A stretch of DNA of 64,000 nucleotides from Pseudonocardia sp. HH130629-09 (GTDB lineage Bacteria > Actinomycetota > Actinomycetes > Mycobacteriales > Pseudonocardiaceae): contig NZ_CP011868.1 of NCBI RefSeq assembly GCF_001294645.1, forward strand, positions 3,286,001 to 3,350,000. The letters run 5' to 3'. Position 1 is the stretch's first letter; every line of letters starts with the position of its first letter. The notes beneath the pieces are model-generated. The model worked only from the letters and a program-made list of their open reading frames with translations. It made no database searches and was not told the DNA's origin. A program made the position numbers and the translations under genes. This document shows, in pieces, positions 1 through 9,417 of the stretch.

Positions 1-2
1 AG

Positions 3-1106
<1,104 letters not shown>

Positions 1107-1587
1107 CCGTCGTCGGGCAGCGCCCCCACCCGGTCCCGGGCACGGGTCAGGTGGTGGCGCGCCCGCTCGTCGTCGCCGAGGCGGCGGTACACGTCGGCGA
1201 GGTTGAGGTGCAGCGAGGGCAGGAACCCACCGACGCTCAGCGACGCGTGGTGGCGCTGCACCCGCTCGTCGGTCAGCTCGTCGGCGGCGGCCAGGGCGCG
1301 CTCGTCCCACACCAGCTCGGTGTGCGGGTCGTCCTGCACGTCGGCGGCGTAGTGGGCCAGCGTGCACCGGTGGAACGGGTCGCCGTCGGCACCCACCTGC
1401 TCCCACAGGGCGTCGAACCGGGCACGTGCGCCGGTCCGGTCCCCGGCACGGCCCGCCTCGACGGCGACGACGACGGCGTCCATGACGGGGTCCATGACGG
1501 GGTCGGTGGTGGCGGGCTGGTCCACGGGTCCTCCGGCGCTCGGGGCGGGTCGGGACGCATGCTGCACCGGACCCCCGACAGTTCCGT

Positions 1588-2061
1588 TCACCCGCTGGGC
1601 AGCTCCCGCCAGCGCGCCTCGACCGCGCGCCACTCGCGGTCCACCCGTCCCGACGCCCGCGCCCGGCCCAGGACACCGGCGGCCGTGTACAGCGCGACCA
1701 GCAGGAACCCACCGACGACCAGCACCGTCGCCGACCACAGGATGCCGGCCGTCCGGACCTCGGTCGGGTGGGTCGGAGCCGCCGGGGCACCGTCCGGGCC
1801 GAGCCCCAGACCGACCGTCCGGCCGGGGTCGACCCGCCCGGCGACGGTCACAGTGGCGGTCCGCACCACGCCGCGGTCGTCGGTCCAGGCGACCGCGACC
1901 GGCCAGCGTCCCGCGGTCGCCCCGAGCACGGTCGCGCCCACCCGTGTGGTTCCGGTCGCCTCGGCGGCGGCGGTCTCGGCGGCGTCGCCGGCCGCGATCG
2001 CGAGCAGCAGGAGTCCGGCCAGGGCCCGCTCGACACCGTCGGGCTCGTCGCAGAGGTTCAT
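1588..2061 (-). CDS. Rv1733c-like two-helix membrane protein
   Basis: This is a 157-residue membrane protein. A first hydrophobic segment lies at about residues 14-26 (LAGLLLLAIAAGDAAETAA), then an extracellular beta-rich region (RWPVAVAWTDDRGVVRTATV), and a second membrane helix at about residues 108-130. It ends with DREWRAVEARWRELPSG. This layout and the D-REW..VE..W tail match the actinobacterial Rv1733c-type family, whose function is not established. No clear Shine-Dalgarno sequence precedes the ATG at 2061. The TPR-like gene follows 62 bp downstream on the same strand. Confidence 0.75.
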   Translation of the reverse strand: MNLCDEPDGVERALAGLLLLAIAAGDAAETAAAEATGTTRVGATVLGATAGRWPVAVAWTDDRGVVRTATVTVAGRVDPGRTVGLGLGPDGAPAAPTHPTEVRTAGILWSATVLVVGGFLLVALYTAAGVLGRARASGRVDREWRAVEARWRELPSG

Positions 2062-2112
2062 GGGTCGAGGGTCGGCCCGTCCGGTCCACCGGACAATGCG
2101 GAAGTTCCGCTG

Positions 2113-3030
2113 TCAGCCTTCGGCTGTGACAGAGACAGAACGAATGTGGTCGGCGAGCGCCTGCACCGCGGGCCACCCCGGCGAGCTCGGCTCCAGTGCC
2201 GCGCCCCAGCACAGCGACAGCCCGCGCCGGGCCCACGACTCGTCCAACGCGACCACCTGCAGGCGGCCGGCGCGGACCGGGACGGCGGCCGCTCGACGGG
2301 GCACGACGGCGAGTCCGGCCCCCGCCTCGGCCAGCGCGACCACCGTGCCCAGGTCCGCGGCTCGGGTGCGGTACCGCGGCGCGAGCCCGGCCTCGGCCGC
2401 CTGCGCGTCGAGCGAGAGCTGCAGCGGTGCCGACGCGGCCAGCCCCACCATGGGGTGCTCGGCCGCCTCGGCGAACGCGATCGTGTCCCGCCCGTCGAGC
2501 ACACCGCGCCCGGTGCCGACGACGACCAGCGAGTCGTCGCACAGCGGCTCCGCGCGCAGTCCCTGTCCGGCGGCCACCTGGTCGAGCACGATCCCCAGGT
2601 CCGCTCCACCGTCGGCGAGCGTGCGGGCGGTCTCGACGCTGCGCCGCAGGGTGACGTCGACGTCGGAGTGCGGCCGGGCCAGCAGGAACGCCGTCACCGC
2701 CCGCGGCACGAGGTCGTGCATCGCGGAGCTCCCGGCGAGCAGCGACAGGGGCGCGCTCGCCGGCCGGGAGTAGGAGGCGATCGCGCCGTCGAGGCGCGCC
2801 GCCCGGTCGAGCACGTCGCGGGCGTGCCGGGCCAGTGCCCGCCCGGCCGGGGTGGTGCGCACACCGCGCCGCTCCCGGACCAGCAGCTCGACCCCGGCGT
2901 GCCGCTCCAGGGCCCGGACCCGCGCGCTCGCCGACGGCAGGCTCAGGTTGGCCCGCGCGGCGCCACCGGTGATGGAGCCCTCGGCGACGACGTGCAGGAA
3001 CAGTCGTAGGTCGGTGAAGTCGTACTGCAC
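2113..3030 (-). CDS. LysR-family transcriptional regulator
   Basis: This 305-residue protein has the normal LysR length and layout. The N-terminal winged helix-turn-helix covers about residues 1-65 (DLRLFLHVVAEGSITGGAA, then LPSASARVRALE), and a linker leads to a periplasmic-binding-protein-like effector domain (residues 90-300). Such proteins usually regulate a divergent neighbour in response to a small molecule. The divergent neighbour is a VOC-fold gene starting at 3117, so that gene is a plausible target. The GTG at 3030 gives the expected short leader (VQYDFTDLRLF). The effector is unknown. Confidence 0.93.
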   Translation of the reverse strand: MQYDFTDLRLFLHVVAEGSITGGAARANLSLPSASARVRALERHAGVELLVRERRGVRTTPAGRALARHARDVLDRAARLDGAIASYSRPASAPLSLLAGSSAMHDLVPRAVTAFLLARPHSDVDVTLRRSVETARTLADGGADLGIVLDQVAAGQGLRAEPLCDDSLVVVGTGRGVLDGRDTIAFAEAAEHPMVGLAASAPLQLSLDAQAAEAGLAPRYRTRAADLGTVVALAEAGAGLAVVPRRAAAVPVRAGRLQVVALDESWARRGLSLCWGAALEPSSPGWPAVQALADHIRSVSVTAEG

Positions 3031-3116
3031 CCGTCGAGCCTATGGCAGTGCCGTACCCAGTGGGTGGCTCGTCACGCGGACAGGAGCTGTCCTCGTCGTG
3101 GGCCAGGATCGTGGCC

Positions 3117-3530
3117 ATGACCCCGACCCTGCAGATCGCGTTCGACGCCGCGGACCCGCACGCCCTCGCACGGTTCTGGGCGGCTGCCCTCGGTTACGAG
3201 GTAGAGGACCACACGACGGTCATCGACGGCCTGCTGGCCGCCGGCCACCTCGGCGAGGCCGACGTGCTGGCCGACGGCGACCGCCGCGGGTTCCGCGACG
3301 TCGCCACCGCCCGCGGGCCGGGGCCGCGGGTGTTCGTGCAGCGTGTCCCCGAGTCGAAGTCGGCCAAGAATCGGGTGCACCTGGACCTGCAGGTCGGGCC
3401 GGACGGGGCGCCCGCGGAGGTGGAGCGCCTGGTCGCGCTCGGGGCGCGGGTGCTGTGGACGACGAGCGACCGGGGCCCGGTGACCACCACGCTCTGCGAC
3501 CCCGAGGGCAACGAGTTCTGTGTGAGCTGA
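3117..3530 (+). CDS. VOC-family (glyoxalase-like) protein
   Basis: This 137-residue protein has the vicinal-oxygen-chelate fold. It opens with a beta strand and helix (MTPTLQIAFDAADPHALARF, then WAAALGYEV), and its C-terminal half has KNRVHLDLQV and ends with the typical DPEGNEFCV. This glyoxalase-like-domain subgroup is common in actinobacteria and usually has unknown substrates. I chose the ATG at 3117 because residues from there match the family N-terminus, whereas an upstream in-frame ATG at 3042 adds 25 residues unlike the family. It is divergent from a LysR gene, which may regulate it. Confidence 0.85.
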   Translation: MTPTLQIAFDAADPHALARFWAAALGYEVEDHTTVIDGLLAAGHLGEADVLADGDRRGFRDVATARGPGPRVFVQRVPESKSAKNRVHLDLQVGPDGAPAEVERLVALGARVLWTTSDRGPVTTTLCDPEGNEFCVS

Positions 3531-3531
3531 G

Positions 3532-3552
3532 ACCCGCCCGGCTCAGGCGGGT
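3532..3552 (+). terminator. Hairpin terminator between convergent genes
   Basis: Arms ACCCGCC and GGCGGGT pair over a 7-base loop directly after the VOC gene stop. The hairpin overlaps the stop codon of the convergent secreted-protein gene. No T-run follows, as is common in high-GC actinobacteria. Confidence 0.45.
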
Positions 3553-4247
3553 TCGAAGTCGTAGACCCGGCCGCCGACCTGCATCAGGTCGACCGCGCCG
3601 ACCAGGCCGCCGTCGCCCCCGCCCTGGTTGAACCCGGCGGCGTAGGCGGTCATCTGCGGGTACTCGGCCATGATCTGTTCCAGGGTGCGCTGCTCGCCGC
3701 CGTCGCGGCACTGCCGGTAGGCGTCCACCCGGCCGATCTGGTGGGTCAGGCAGAAGGTGCCGGCGCCGACGTCGTAGCGGGTCCAGGTGCCGGCGGGCGC
3801 CCGGTCGGGCGGGTAGGTGAGGACGTACAGGTCACGGTCTTCCAGGGTGCCCCCGTTGACGTCGACGGCGATCGCGAACGACGGCATCTGCCCGCTCGAG
3901 GAGGCCGGGTCGCGGTACGCCCAGTAGCTGGCATCGGCGAACCGGGACAACGGCCCGGCGACCTCGTCGGTGACGTACTGGCGCTTGTCCCCGTCGCCCG
4001 GGGTGCGCAGCTCGAGCGCGCCGGTACCGCCGTCGGGCGGGGCACCGTGGCGGGCGGTGTACTCGCGGCTGCCGGAGCCCTCGTCGAGGGTCCCGGCGAA
4101 CTGGTTGGAGGCCGTCGGGGTGACGGTCACCCGCCCCGAGGGGCCGAACGGGCCGATCGCCAGGGCGGGCTGCAGTGAGGCGAGCCCGACCAGGGCCGCC
4201 ACCGCCAGGGCGGCCGCGACCGCTCCGTTCCGTCGTCGTCGACGCAT
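3543..4247 (-). CDS. Predicted secreted protein of unknown function
   Basis: This is a 234-residue protein with a clear Sec signal peptide: MRRRRRNG, a hydrophobic core of about 18 residues (AVAAALAVAALVGLASL) and a likely cleavage after ALA near residue 30. I chose the ATG at 4247 because GAGGAGG lies just upstream and the signal peptide starts there. The mature part is rich in polar residues and beta-forming segments, with two cysteines (FCLTHQ and YRQCRD) that could form a disulfide. I do not recognise the family. It lies downstream of the DinB and DUF1905 genes with a 62-bp gap and may have its own promoter. Confidence 0.75.
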   Translation of the reverse strand: MRRRRRNGAVAAALAVAALVGLASLQPALAIGPFGPSGRVTVTPTASNQFAGTLDEGSGSREYTARHGAPPDGGTGALELRTPGDGDKRQYVTDEVAGPLSRFADASYWAYRDPASSSGQMPSFAIAVDVNGGTLEDRDLYVLTYPPDRAPAGTWTRYDVGAGTFCLTHQIGRVDAYRQCRDGGEQRTLEQIMAEYPQMTAYAAGFNQGGGDGGLVGAVDLMQVGGRVYDFEPA

Positions 4248-4309
4248 CCGTCCTCCTCGAGCGGGTCCGTGCTGGTCAACGACCGGACCGGCGCGGGGAT
4301 ACCCACTCG

Positions 4310-4597
4310 TCACCGATGGGTACGGATCTCCAGCTCGACCTGCACGACGTCGCCGATCTCGACCTCCTCGGCCCGGCGTACGGCATCCTTCACGGGTAGG
4401 AGGAACCCGCCGTCGCGCGGGAAGAGCGAGGTGCTGAACGGGGTCGCACCCAGCACGGCCTCGACGGGGACCATGTCCCAGCCGTAGGTGACGTCCCGCG
4501 CGACGTCGGCGACGACCGCCGCGACATCGTCCGGCAGCCGCACGAAACGGTACGGCGCCGGACCCCGCCAGTGCACGATCTCCCCCGCGATCCGCAT
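4310..4597 (-). CDS. DUF1905 domain protein
   Basis: This 95-residue protein matches the small beta-barrel DUF1905 family. It opens with a strand MRIAGEIVHWRGPAPYRFVR, has the signature WDMVPVEAVLGATPFSTSLF, and closes with GDVVQVELEI. The biochemical role of the family is unknown. It starts 20 bp after the DinB-like stop codon on the same strand, so the two genes are probably co-transcribed. The length is normal for a single-domain member. Confidence 0.88.
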   Translation of the reverse strand: MRIAGEIVHWRGPAPYRFVRLPDDVAAVVADVARDVTYGWDMVPVEAVLGATPFSTSLFPRDGGFLLPVKDAVRRAEEVEIGDVVQVELEIRTHR

Positions 4598-4617
4598 GGC
4601 GACGATCCTGGCATTGC

Positions 4618-5211
4618 TCAGGCCAGCACGGTGCCCGGCGCGGCCTCGTACGGGGCGAAGAAGTCGTTCGCGGGGGCCCCGGCGAGGGTGAGCTCCAGCG
4701 CCGGGACGGCGGCACCGTCGATCTGCTCGCGGATGATGTCGGCGTGGCCCGCGTGCCGGGCGAACTCCTCGACCAGGTGGACGAGGTAGTAGCGGGCGTG
4801 GATCGGGCGCGCGTCGTGGATCCCGTTCCACGGGGTGGGCGGCGCCGTGGACTCCGCCGCCGGATCGGTCCGCGAGACGACGGCGAGCAGCTCGGCCCGT
4901 GCGTCGTCGAACTCGGCCAGGGTGCCGGCGACCGTCTCGTCGTCGCCGATCGCGAAGCTGGCGGTGAACTCGGCGACCGCGGCCGCGTCGAGGGGCTGGG
5001 CGGTGACCTCGGTGGTCAGCCGCTGCACCGCGCCGCGCATGCAGTAGGCGGCGTGCTTGACCAGGCCGCCGATCGACAGCGCGCTGCGGCACGGGGTCGC
5101 ACGGGTCTGCTCCTCGGTGAGGCCGTACAGGGCCGAACGGATCGCCGTGAGCTGCTGGTCGATGTAGTGGAGGAGTCCGGTGGTCTCGTCGTGGCGGGCG
5201 GGTGCGTACAT
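4618..5211 (-). CDS. DinB-family metal-dependent thiol transferase-like protein
   Basis: This 197-residue protein is a four-helix bundle of the DinB/YfiT type, called mycothiol-dependent in actinobacteria because several members use mycothiol as cosubstrate. The expected metal-binding histidines are visible in GLVKHAAYCM (about residue 50) and in the last third in EEFARHAGHADIIREQIDG. GAGGGC stands before the ATG at 5211. It is followed by DUF1905 after 20 bp, which suggests a two-gene unit. The substrate is unknown. Confidence 0.88.
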   Translation of the reverse strand: MYAPARHDETTGLLHYIDQQLTAIRSALYGLTEEQTRATPCRSALSIGGLVKHAAYCMRGAVQRLTTEVTAQPLDAAAVAEFTASFAIGDDETVAGTLAEFDDARAELLAVVSRTDPAAESTAPPTPWNGIHDARPIHARYYLVHLVEEFARHAGHADIIREQIDGAAVPALELTLAGAPANDFFAPYEAAPGTVLA

Positions 5212-5367
5212 GGCGCCCTCCTGGGTGTTCGGGAGCGGTCGAGGACGACCCTGCCGCCCGATGCGGTCAGGTCTGGTCCTCGGCGGCGGAGGAGGCCGGG
5301 AAACCGGTGGGCGGCCGGCCACTGCGCCCCGACCCGGCGACGAGCTGACCCGCCCCGACCGCAGGAG

Positions 5368-6073
5368 TCAGTCCATTCCGGTCTCCCCGGCGCCCAGAAC
5401 GGCTTGGTCACGACGTTGCGCCGGTGCCAGCCCCGGTCGCGGACCAGGTGCTCGCGCACCATCTGAATGGTCCCGGCCTCGCCCGCCAGGTACGCCGTCC
5501 CCGGTGTCTCCGGCAGGTTCAGCTTCGCCACGGCCGCGACGAGATCGGCGGACTTGACGGCCGATCGACCGTTGCGGTGGATCCACGTGACCTCGCCGGG
5601 TATCGGCAGCCGCTCCTGCTCGGTGTCGACCTCGATCGCCGCGTGCACCGGGGCGCCGTCGTCCAGACCGCGGATCATCGCGCCGAACGCGACCGCGGCG
5701 GTCTCGTCCCCGGCGAAGAGGTGGTAGGCGCTGGGGCGGGTGACGAACGAGCCCTCCGGTCCGAACACGCTGACCTCCTCGCCCGGACGGACCCGCGTGC
5801 CCACTGCGCGCCCGGCCCCTCGCCGTGATCGAAGATCCGCAGCTCCATGCGGGTTCCGTCGTACTCCCAGATCGAGTAGGTCCGCAGCGCGCCGACGAGC
5901 AGGTCGACGACCGGGTTGGCCGCCCCGGCCTGCACACGGATCTGCTGACCGGGCTTCACCTCGAGGTCGCGGATCCCGGCGCCGGTGAGGGTGATCGCCC
6001 GGAAACGGCCCGCGAGGGGCTCGACGTGCTCGACGGTCGCCGTCCGGAGCAGGGTGTCGATGAGTCGTTTCAC
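5368..6073 (-). pseudogene. Siderophore-interacting FAD protein, frameshifted
   Basis: Intact members of this family reduce ferric siderophores with NAD(P)H through an FAD domain. The N-terminal part is read from GTG 6073 (MKRLIDTLLRTATVEHV, then RTYSIWEYDG and DHGEGPGAQWA). At about 5790-5802 the match moves to the -1 frame (RVRPGEEVSVFGPEGS, then AYLAGEAGTIQMVREHL and KPFWAPGR). Near 5370 that frame also lacks its expected stop, while the neighbouring frame has TGA at 5368-5370. So at least one and probably two single-base losses are present. GTG 6073 overlaps the methyltransferase stop by 4 bp, so the two genes were once translationally coupled. Sequencing error is possible, but the adjacent remnants favour real decay. 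Confidence 0.75.
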
Positions 6074-6453
6074 GCGGGCACCGCCTCGGTCAGTACCGAG
6101 AACTCGGTGCCGCCGTGGAACGGGATGCGGACCGAGACGAACCCGTGCGCCGGGTCGCGGATCCAGGCGAGGTAGTCGGCGTAGAGGTCAGGCATCAGCC
6201 CGACGTCGTCGGTGATGACCAGGGCGCCCGGCCTCAGTGCCGGGGTCACCAGGCGGTGGACCTCGAGTGCGACGTCCGGGAAGCCGTCGTTGAGAAACAT
6301 GTCGACCGGGCCGTCGAGGGCGCGCAGGGTCTCGCGGGCGTCGCCGACCCGGATCTCGACGTACTGCTCCAGACCCGCCTCGGCGATGTGAGCGCGGGCC
6401 CGCTCCGCCTTGCGCGGCACCCGCTCGGCGCTGATCACCGTTCCGCCGCCATT
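6070..6453 (-). pseudogene. 5'-truncated class I SAM O-methyltransferase
   Basis: Only the C-terminal part of the methyltransferase remains. It reads NGGGTVISAERVPRKAERAR (end of motif I strand and the acidic ribose-binding position), then VGDARETLRALDGPVDMFLN and GALVITDDVGLMPDLY, as in O-methyltransferase-like proteins of about 210 residues. The first glycine-rich SAM loop is missing. The frame is interrupted at 6453 by the inverted-repeat element. On the far side of the element (about 6619-6645) the same frame reads ELRAAVRDN, which would join to NGGG, so the element appears to have inserted into this gene. The remaining 120 codons could be translated from GTG 6438 but would lack most of the SAM site. 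Confidence 0.7.
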
Positions 6454-6618
6454 GAGCCCTTTTCAACCTGCCGTTCCGGCAGCTCAGGGGCCTGGTTGTG
6501 TGGGTGCAGACGCCGAGCTGGCGAGCCGGTGACCTGTGCAGCTGTGGTCAGAGCAGTTGCGCTGCAACCTTCGCGATCTCCTGACGCAGAAGCTCGCTGG
6601 TCAGGTTGAAAAAGGCTC
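6454..6618. mobile_element. 165-bp MITE-like element with 17-bp inverted repeats
   Basis: The ends are gagcccttttcaacctg (6454-6470) and caggttgaaaaaggctc (6602-6618), which match 16 of 17 positions as inverted repeats. The bases ATT lie directly outside both ends (6451-6453 and 6619-6621), consistent with a 3-bp target duplication. The 131-bp interior has no credible reading frame, so it would need a transposase from elsewhere. I cannot name the parent insertion sequence. Confidence 0.7.
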
Positions 6619-6935
6619 ATTGTCCCGGACCGCGGCACGAAGCTCTCCCGCTTTCGGCGGAGCACCGCGACATGGGCCGGGTCGCGATACACGAAGTCGG
6701 CCAACGCCTCGACAGAGGCCCACACGGACATGTTGACGATGGGCCTGTCGTCCCCGAACGCCCGGACCGCGGCGGCGTCGCCGTCTCGGTCTGCATGCCC
6801 CACCGGAACCCGGGCGCGCCGTCGACCACAGCGTTCACCGGGGCGAGGGCCTCGACGAACCACCCGAGTTCGGGGCTCGGACAGCGGAACCACCGGTAGC
6901 GCGATGTTGACCTGTGCGATCTCCCAGTCGCTCAC
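6619..6935 (-). pseudogene. DUF3291 protein remnant with two frameshifts
   Basis: From GTG 6935 the product begins VSDWEIAQVNIALPVVPLSE, a typical DUF3291 start. One extra C at about 6870-6876 moves the match to another frame (LGWFVEALAPVNAVVDGAPG, FRWGMQTET). One missing base at about 6780-6786 restores the first frame (RAFGDDRPIVNMSVWASVEA, then DFVYRDPAHVAVLRRKRESF). The protein should continue about 30 residues more, but the sequence passes into a short methyltransferase remnant and then the inverted-repeat element. The family has no established function. Two compensating indels plus loss of the 3' end indicate a dead gene. Confidence 0.7.
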
Positions 6936-7165
6936 GAAGCCGGACGCTAGCGAGCAGACGGCCCACGACGCCACCCCCGAGGAACCGCACCCATCGGGCT
7001 CCGCCCGCACCCGACACCGCTCGGAGATCAGGGAGGTGCGGCAGGGCCGGTGACCTCCGCACGGCGCGCCGCGCATGATCATGTCCTGGGCCCTCGCCGG
7101 GCTGTGGCACGTCGCGGAGAGACGGCGAGAGGTCGCGAGAGCATCTCCGCTGCTCAGCGCACGAA

Positions 7166-7200
7166 CCCCGCTCCCCCGTCGCATATCGGGGAGAGCGGGG
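7166..7200 (-). terminator. Terminator hairpin after rnpB
   Basis: CCCCGCTC plus CCCCG pairs with CGGGG plus GAGCGGGG, with one bulged A and an 8-base loop. It sits at the 3' end of RNase P RNA and shares its last base with helix P1. Only two T residues follow on the minus strand. Confidence 0.6.
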
Positions 7201-7604
7201 CGGACGAGTCGGTCTGTAAGCCGGATCCTGTTCCCGGGCACCTCACGGTGCTCCGTTCGGCGACCATCCATCTCGGCCTGCCGTCGCCGGCAGGCTCCAG
7301 CGGTCCACCCGCAGGCTCGGGCGGGCAGCCCTCGAACGCCTGCGCAGCCGTACACGTACGGCCTCTCGACCTTGCTCCGGGTGGGGTTTACCGAGCCACC
7401 CCGGTCACCCGGGGTGCTGGTGGTCTCTTACACCACCGTTTCACCCTTACCCCCGGCCCTGAGGCCGGTGGCGGTCTGTTCTCTGTGGCACTGTCCCGCG
7501 GGTCGCCCCGGGTTGCCGTTGACAACCACCCTGCCCTGTGGAGTCCGGACTTTCCTCGGCAGGACCCGGAGGTCCCGCCGCGGCCGCCCGACCGACTCGT
7601 CCGC
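7200..7604 (-). ncRNA. rnpB: RNase P RNA, bacterial class A
   Basis: This is the catalytic RNA that trims the 5' leader of precursor tRNAs. On the minus strand the 5' end GCGGACGAGTCGGTC (7604-7590) pairs perfectly with the 3' end GACCGACTCGTCCGC (7214-7200) to form a 15-bp P1 helix. Conserved blocks appear in order: GAGGAAAGTCCGGACTCC, ACAGTGCCACAGAGAACAGA, GGTAAGGGTGAAACGGTGG, AGATGGATGGTCGCC and ACAGGATCCGGCTTACAGAC. The length of about 405 nt is normal for actinobacteria. Long protein frames drawn through this stretch are artefacts. Confidence 0.97.
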
Positions 7605-7611
7605 AACGACG

Positions 7612-7617
7612 AGAATA
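7612..7617 (-). promoter_or_regulatory. Putative -10 element of rnpB
   Basis: TATTCT on the minus strand lies 7 nt before the predicted 5' end of RNase P RNA at 7604, in an AT-rich patch (GAGTATTCTC) that stands out locally. No convincing -35 element is seen. Confidence 0.5.
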
Positions 7618-7765
7618 CTCATGCCGCCACGGCGGCCCGCACGACCTCCGCCAGTTCGGCGCGGCTCGGGCCCGCGGACAGCGGCGCGCCGACTGGTCGT
7701 GCTGCGCGGCTGGCCGGTCGCGCGCTACCGGGACTGGCTGGTGACGGTCGCGGAGTGCTCGCTTC

Positions 7766-9226
7766 TCACGTCCCGCAGAACGTGCTGAACGGCGGCGCGT
7801 CCGGCCCGGCGGGCAGGGCGTAGCGCTCGTAGCCCTCGCGCTCGGTGAACGGGTCCGCGAGGACCTGCAGCAGCCACTGCACCGGTTCCAGGTCCCCCTC
7901 GACGGCGGCGTCCAGCGCCTCCTCGACGAGGTGGTTGCGCGGCACGTAGACCGGGTTGACCCGGTCCATCGCGTCGGCGTCCGGGCCGGCGGCCCGCCAG
8001 GAATCCAGCCACGGGTCCAGCGCGGCCGGGTCGGACAGCAGGTCGCGGACCGGCCCCGCGTCACCGCGGGCGGCCTCGGACAGCCGTCGGAAGAACAGGG
8101 TGTGGTCGGGCTTCTGGTCCTCGATCACCGCGAACAGGTCGGCGAGCAGCTCCGCGGTCCCGACGCCGATCTTGGCCAGGTAGCCGCGGTCGTGGGCGCC
8201 GCGGTAGGCGTCGGCGAAGCCCGCCAGCTCCTCGGTCGCGAGGCGGACCGCCTCCTCCTGGGAGTCGGCGAACAGGCCCAGCAGCGACTCCCCGAAGCGG
8301 GCGAGGTTCCACTGCGCGATGCCGGGCTGGTTGCCGTAGGCGTAGCGGCCGCCGGAGTCGATCGAGGAGTACCAGGTCGACGGGTCGTGGGCGTCGAGGA
8401 ACGCGCACGGGCCGTAGTCGATGGTCTCCCCGGAGATCGTCATGTTGTCGGTGTTCATGACGCCGTGCACGAACCCGATCTGCATCCAGCGCGCGATCAG
8501 CTCGGCCTGGGCGACGATCACCGCGCGGTAGAACTCCAGCGGTGTGGACGCCTGCGGGTGGTGCCGGGCGATCGCGTACTCGGTGAGCCGGCGCAGCAGG
8601 TCGACCTCGCCGGTCGCGGTGTTGCTGCGCGATCCGCCTGCGCTACTCGCTGCCGCGAACTGGAACGTCCCCACCCGCAGGTGGCTGGCCGCGGTGCGGG
8701 CGAGCACCGCACCCGGCTCCGGGCCGCGGTCGCGCAGCACGGGCTCACCGGTCGCGACGACGGCGAGCGAGCGCGTCGACGGCACCCCGAGCGCGTGCAT
8801 CGCCTCGGAGATCACGTACTCGCGCAGCATGGGCCCGAGCGGGGCCTTCCCGTCGCCGCCGCGGGCGAACGGGGTCCGCCCCGATCCCTTCAGGTGCAGG
8901 TCGCGGCGAGTGCCGTCCGGGGTGACGAGCTCCCCGACGAGCAGGGCCCTGCCGTCGCCGAGCCGGGGCGAGTAGTTGCCGAACTGGTGGCCGGCATAGG
9001 CCTGGGCGACGGTCGTCGCCGAGTCGGGCACGGTCGTGCCGGTGAGCAGCGCGACCCCCTCGGGGGTGCGCAGCTGCGCCGGGTCCAGGCCCAGCTCACG
9101 GGCCAGGGACTCGTTGAGCAGCACCAGCCGCGCGTCCGGCGTCGGGGCGGCCTGCCAGGGCACGAAGAGCCCCTCCAGGTCGCGGACGAAGGTGTTCTCG
9201 AACGCGATCTCGGTGGCTGCGGTCAT
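7766..9226 (-). CDS. selO: Protein adenylyltransferase SelO
   Basis: SelO is a pseudokinase-fold enzyme that binds ATP in reverse orientation and AMPylates proteins in redox stress. The 486-residue length is normal. Visible family features are [18 protein letters not shown] in the N-terminal third, [38 protein letters not shown], and the catalytic region [20 protein letters not shown]. It ends TFCGT, with a cysteine where animal homologues carry selenocysteine. I chose the ATG at 9226 because the N-terminus [20 protein letters not shown] matches the family; the frame runs further upstream without support. It is divergent from the transporter at 9414. Confidence 0.96.
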   Translation of the reverse strand: MTAATEIAFENTFVRDLEGLFVPWQAAPTPDARLVLLNESLARELGLDPAQLRTPEGVALLTGTTVPDSATTVAQAYAGHQFGNYSPRLGDGRALLVGELVTPDGTRRDLHLKGSGRTPFARGGDGKAPLGPMLREYVISEAMHALGVPSTRSLAVVATGEPVLRDRGPEPGAVLARTAASHLRVGTFQFAAASSAGGSRSNTATGEVDLLRRLTEYAIARHHPQASTPLEFYRAVIVAQAELIARWMQIGFVHGVMNTDNMTISGETIDYGPCAFLDAHDPSTWYSSIDSGGRYAYGNQPGIAQWNLARFGESLLGLFADSQEEAVRLATEELAGFADAYRGAHDRGYLAKIGVGTAELLADLFAVIEDQKPDHTLFFRRLSEAARGDAGPVRDLLSDPAALDPWLDSWRAAGPDADAMDRVNPVYVPRNHLVEEALDAAVEGDLEPVQWLLQVLADPFTEREGYERYALPAGPDAPPFSTFCGT

Positions 9227-9297
9227 GGGTTCCAGGCTACGGACCCGAACGATGGGCCGCCGGGGAGCACTGCGACGTCGCACCGGGATACCGTCCG

Positions 9298-9417
9298 GTG
9301 GCGATCGACCTCTCCCCTACGCGGGCGCTGGTGTTCCTGCTGGTGGCCGGCCTGCTCGCGGGTTCGGTGAACGCCGCGACGACCCCGGCCGTCGGCGTCG
9401 CGTCACTGTTGACGTGA
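9298..9417 (+). CDS. Possible 39-residue hydrophobic protein coupled to the transporter
   Basis: From GTG 9298 the frame encodes a short protein with one hydrophobic segment ([18 protein letters not shown], about residues 10-27) and ends at TGA 9417. The stop overlaps the GTG of the following transporter by 4 bp, the same coupling seen at many real gene joints here. No strong ribosome binding site is visible. It could be a tiny membrane subunit or a leader ORF, or a chance frame. Confidence 0.35.
   Translation: MAIDLSPTRALVFLLVAGLLAGSVNAATTPAVGVASLLT

Noticed and set aside
7050..7823. Protein frames across the RNase P RNA
   Set aside because: The stretch matches rnpB in sequence blocks and P1 pairing on the other strand.
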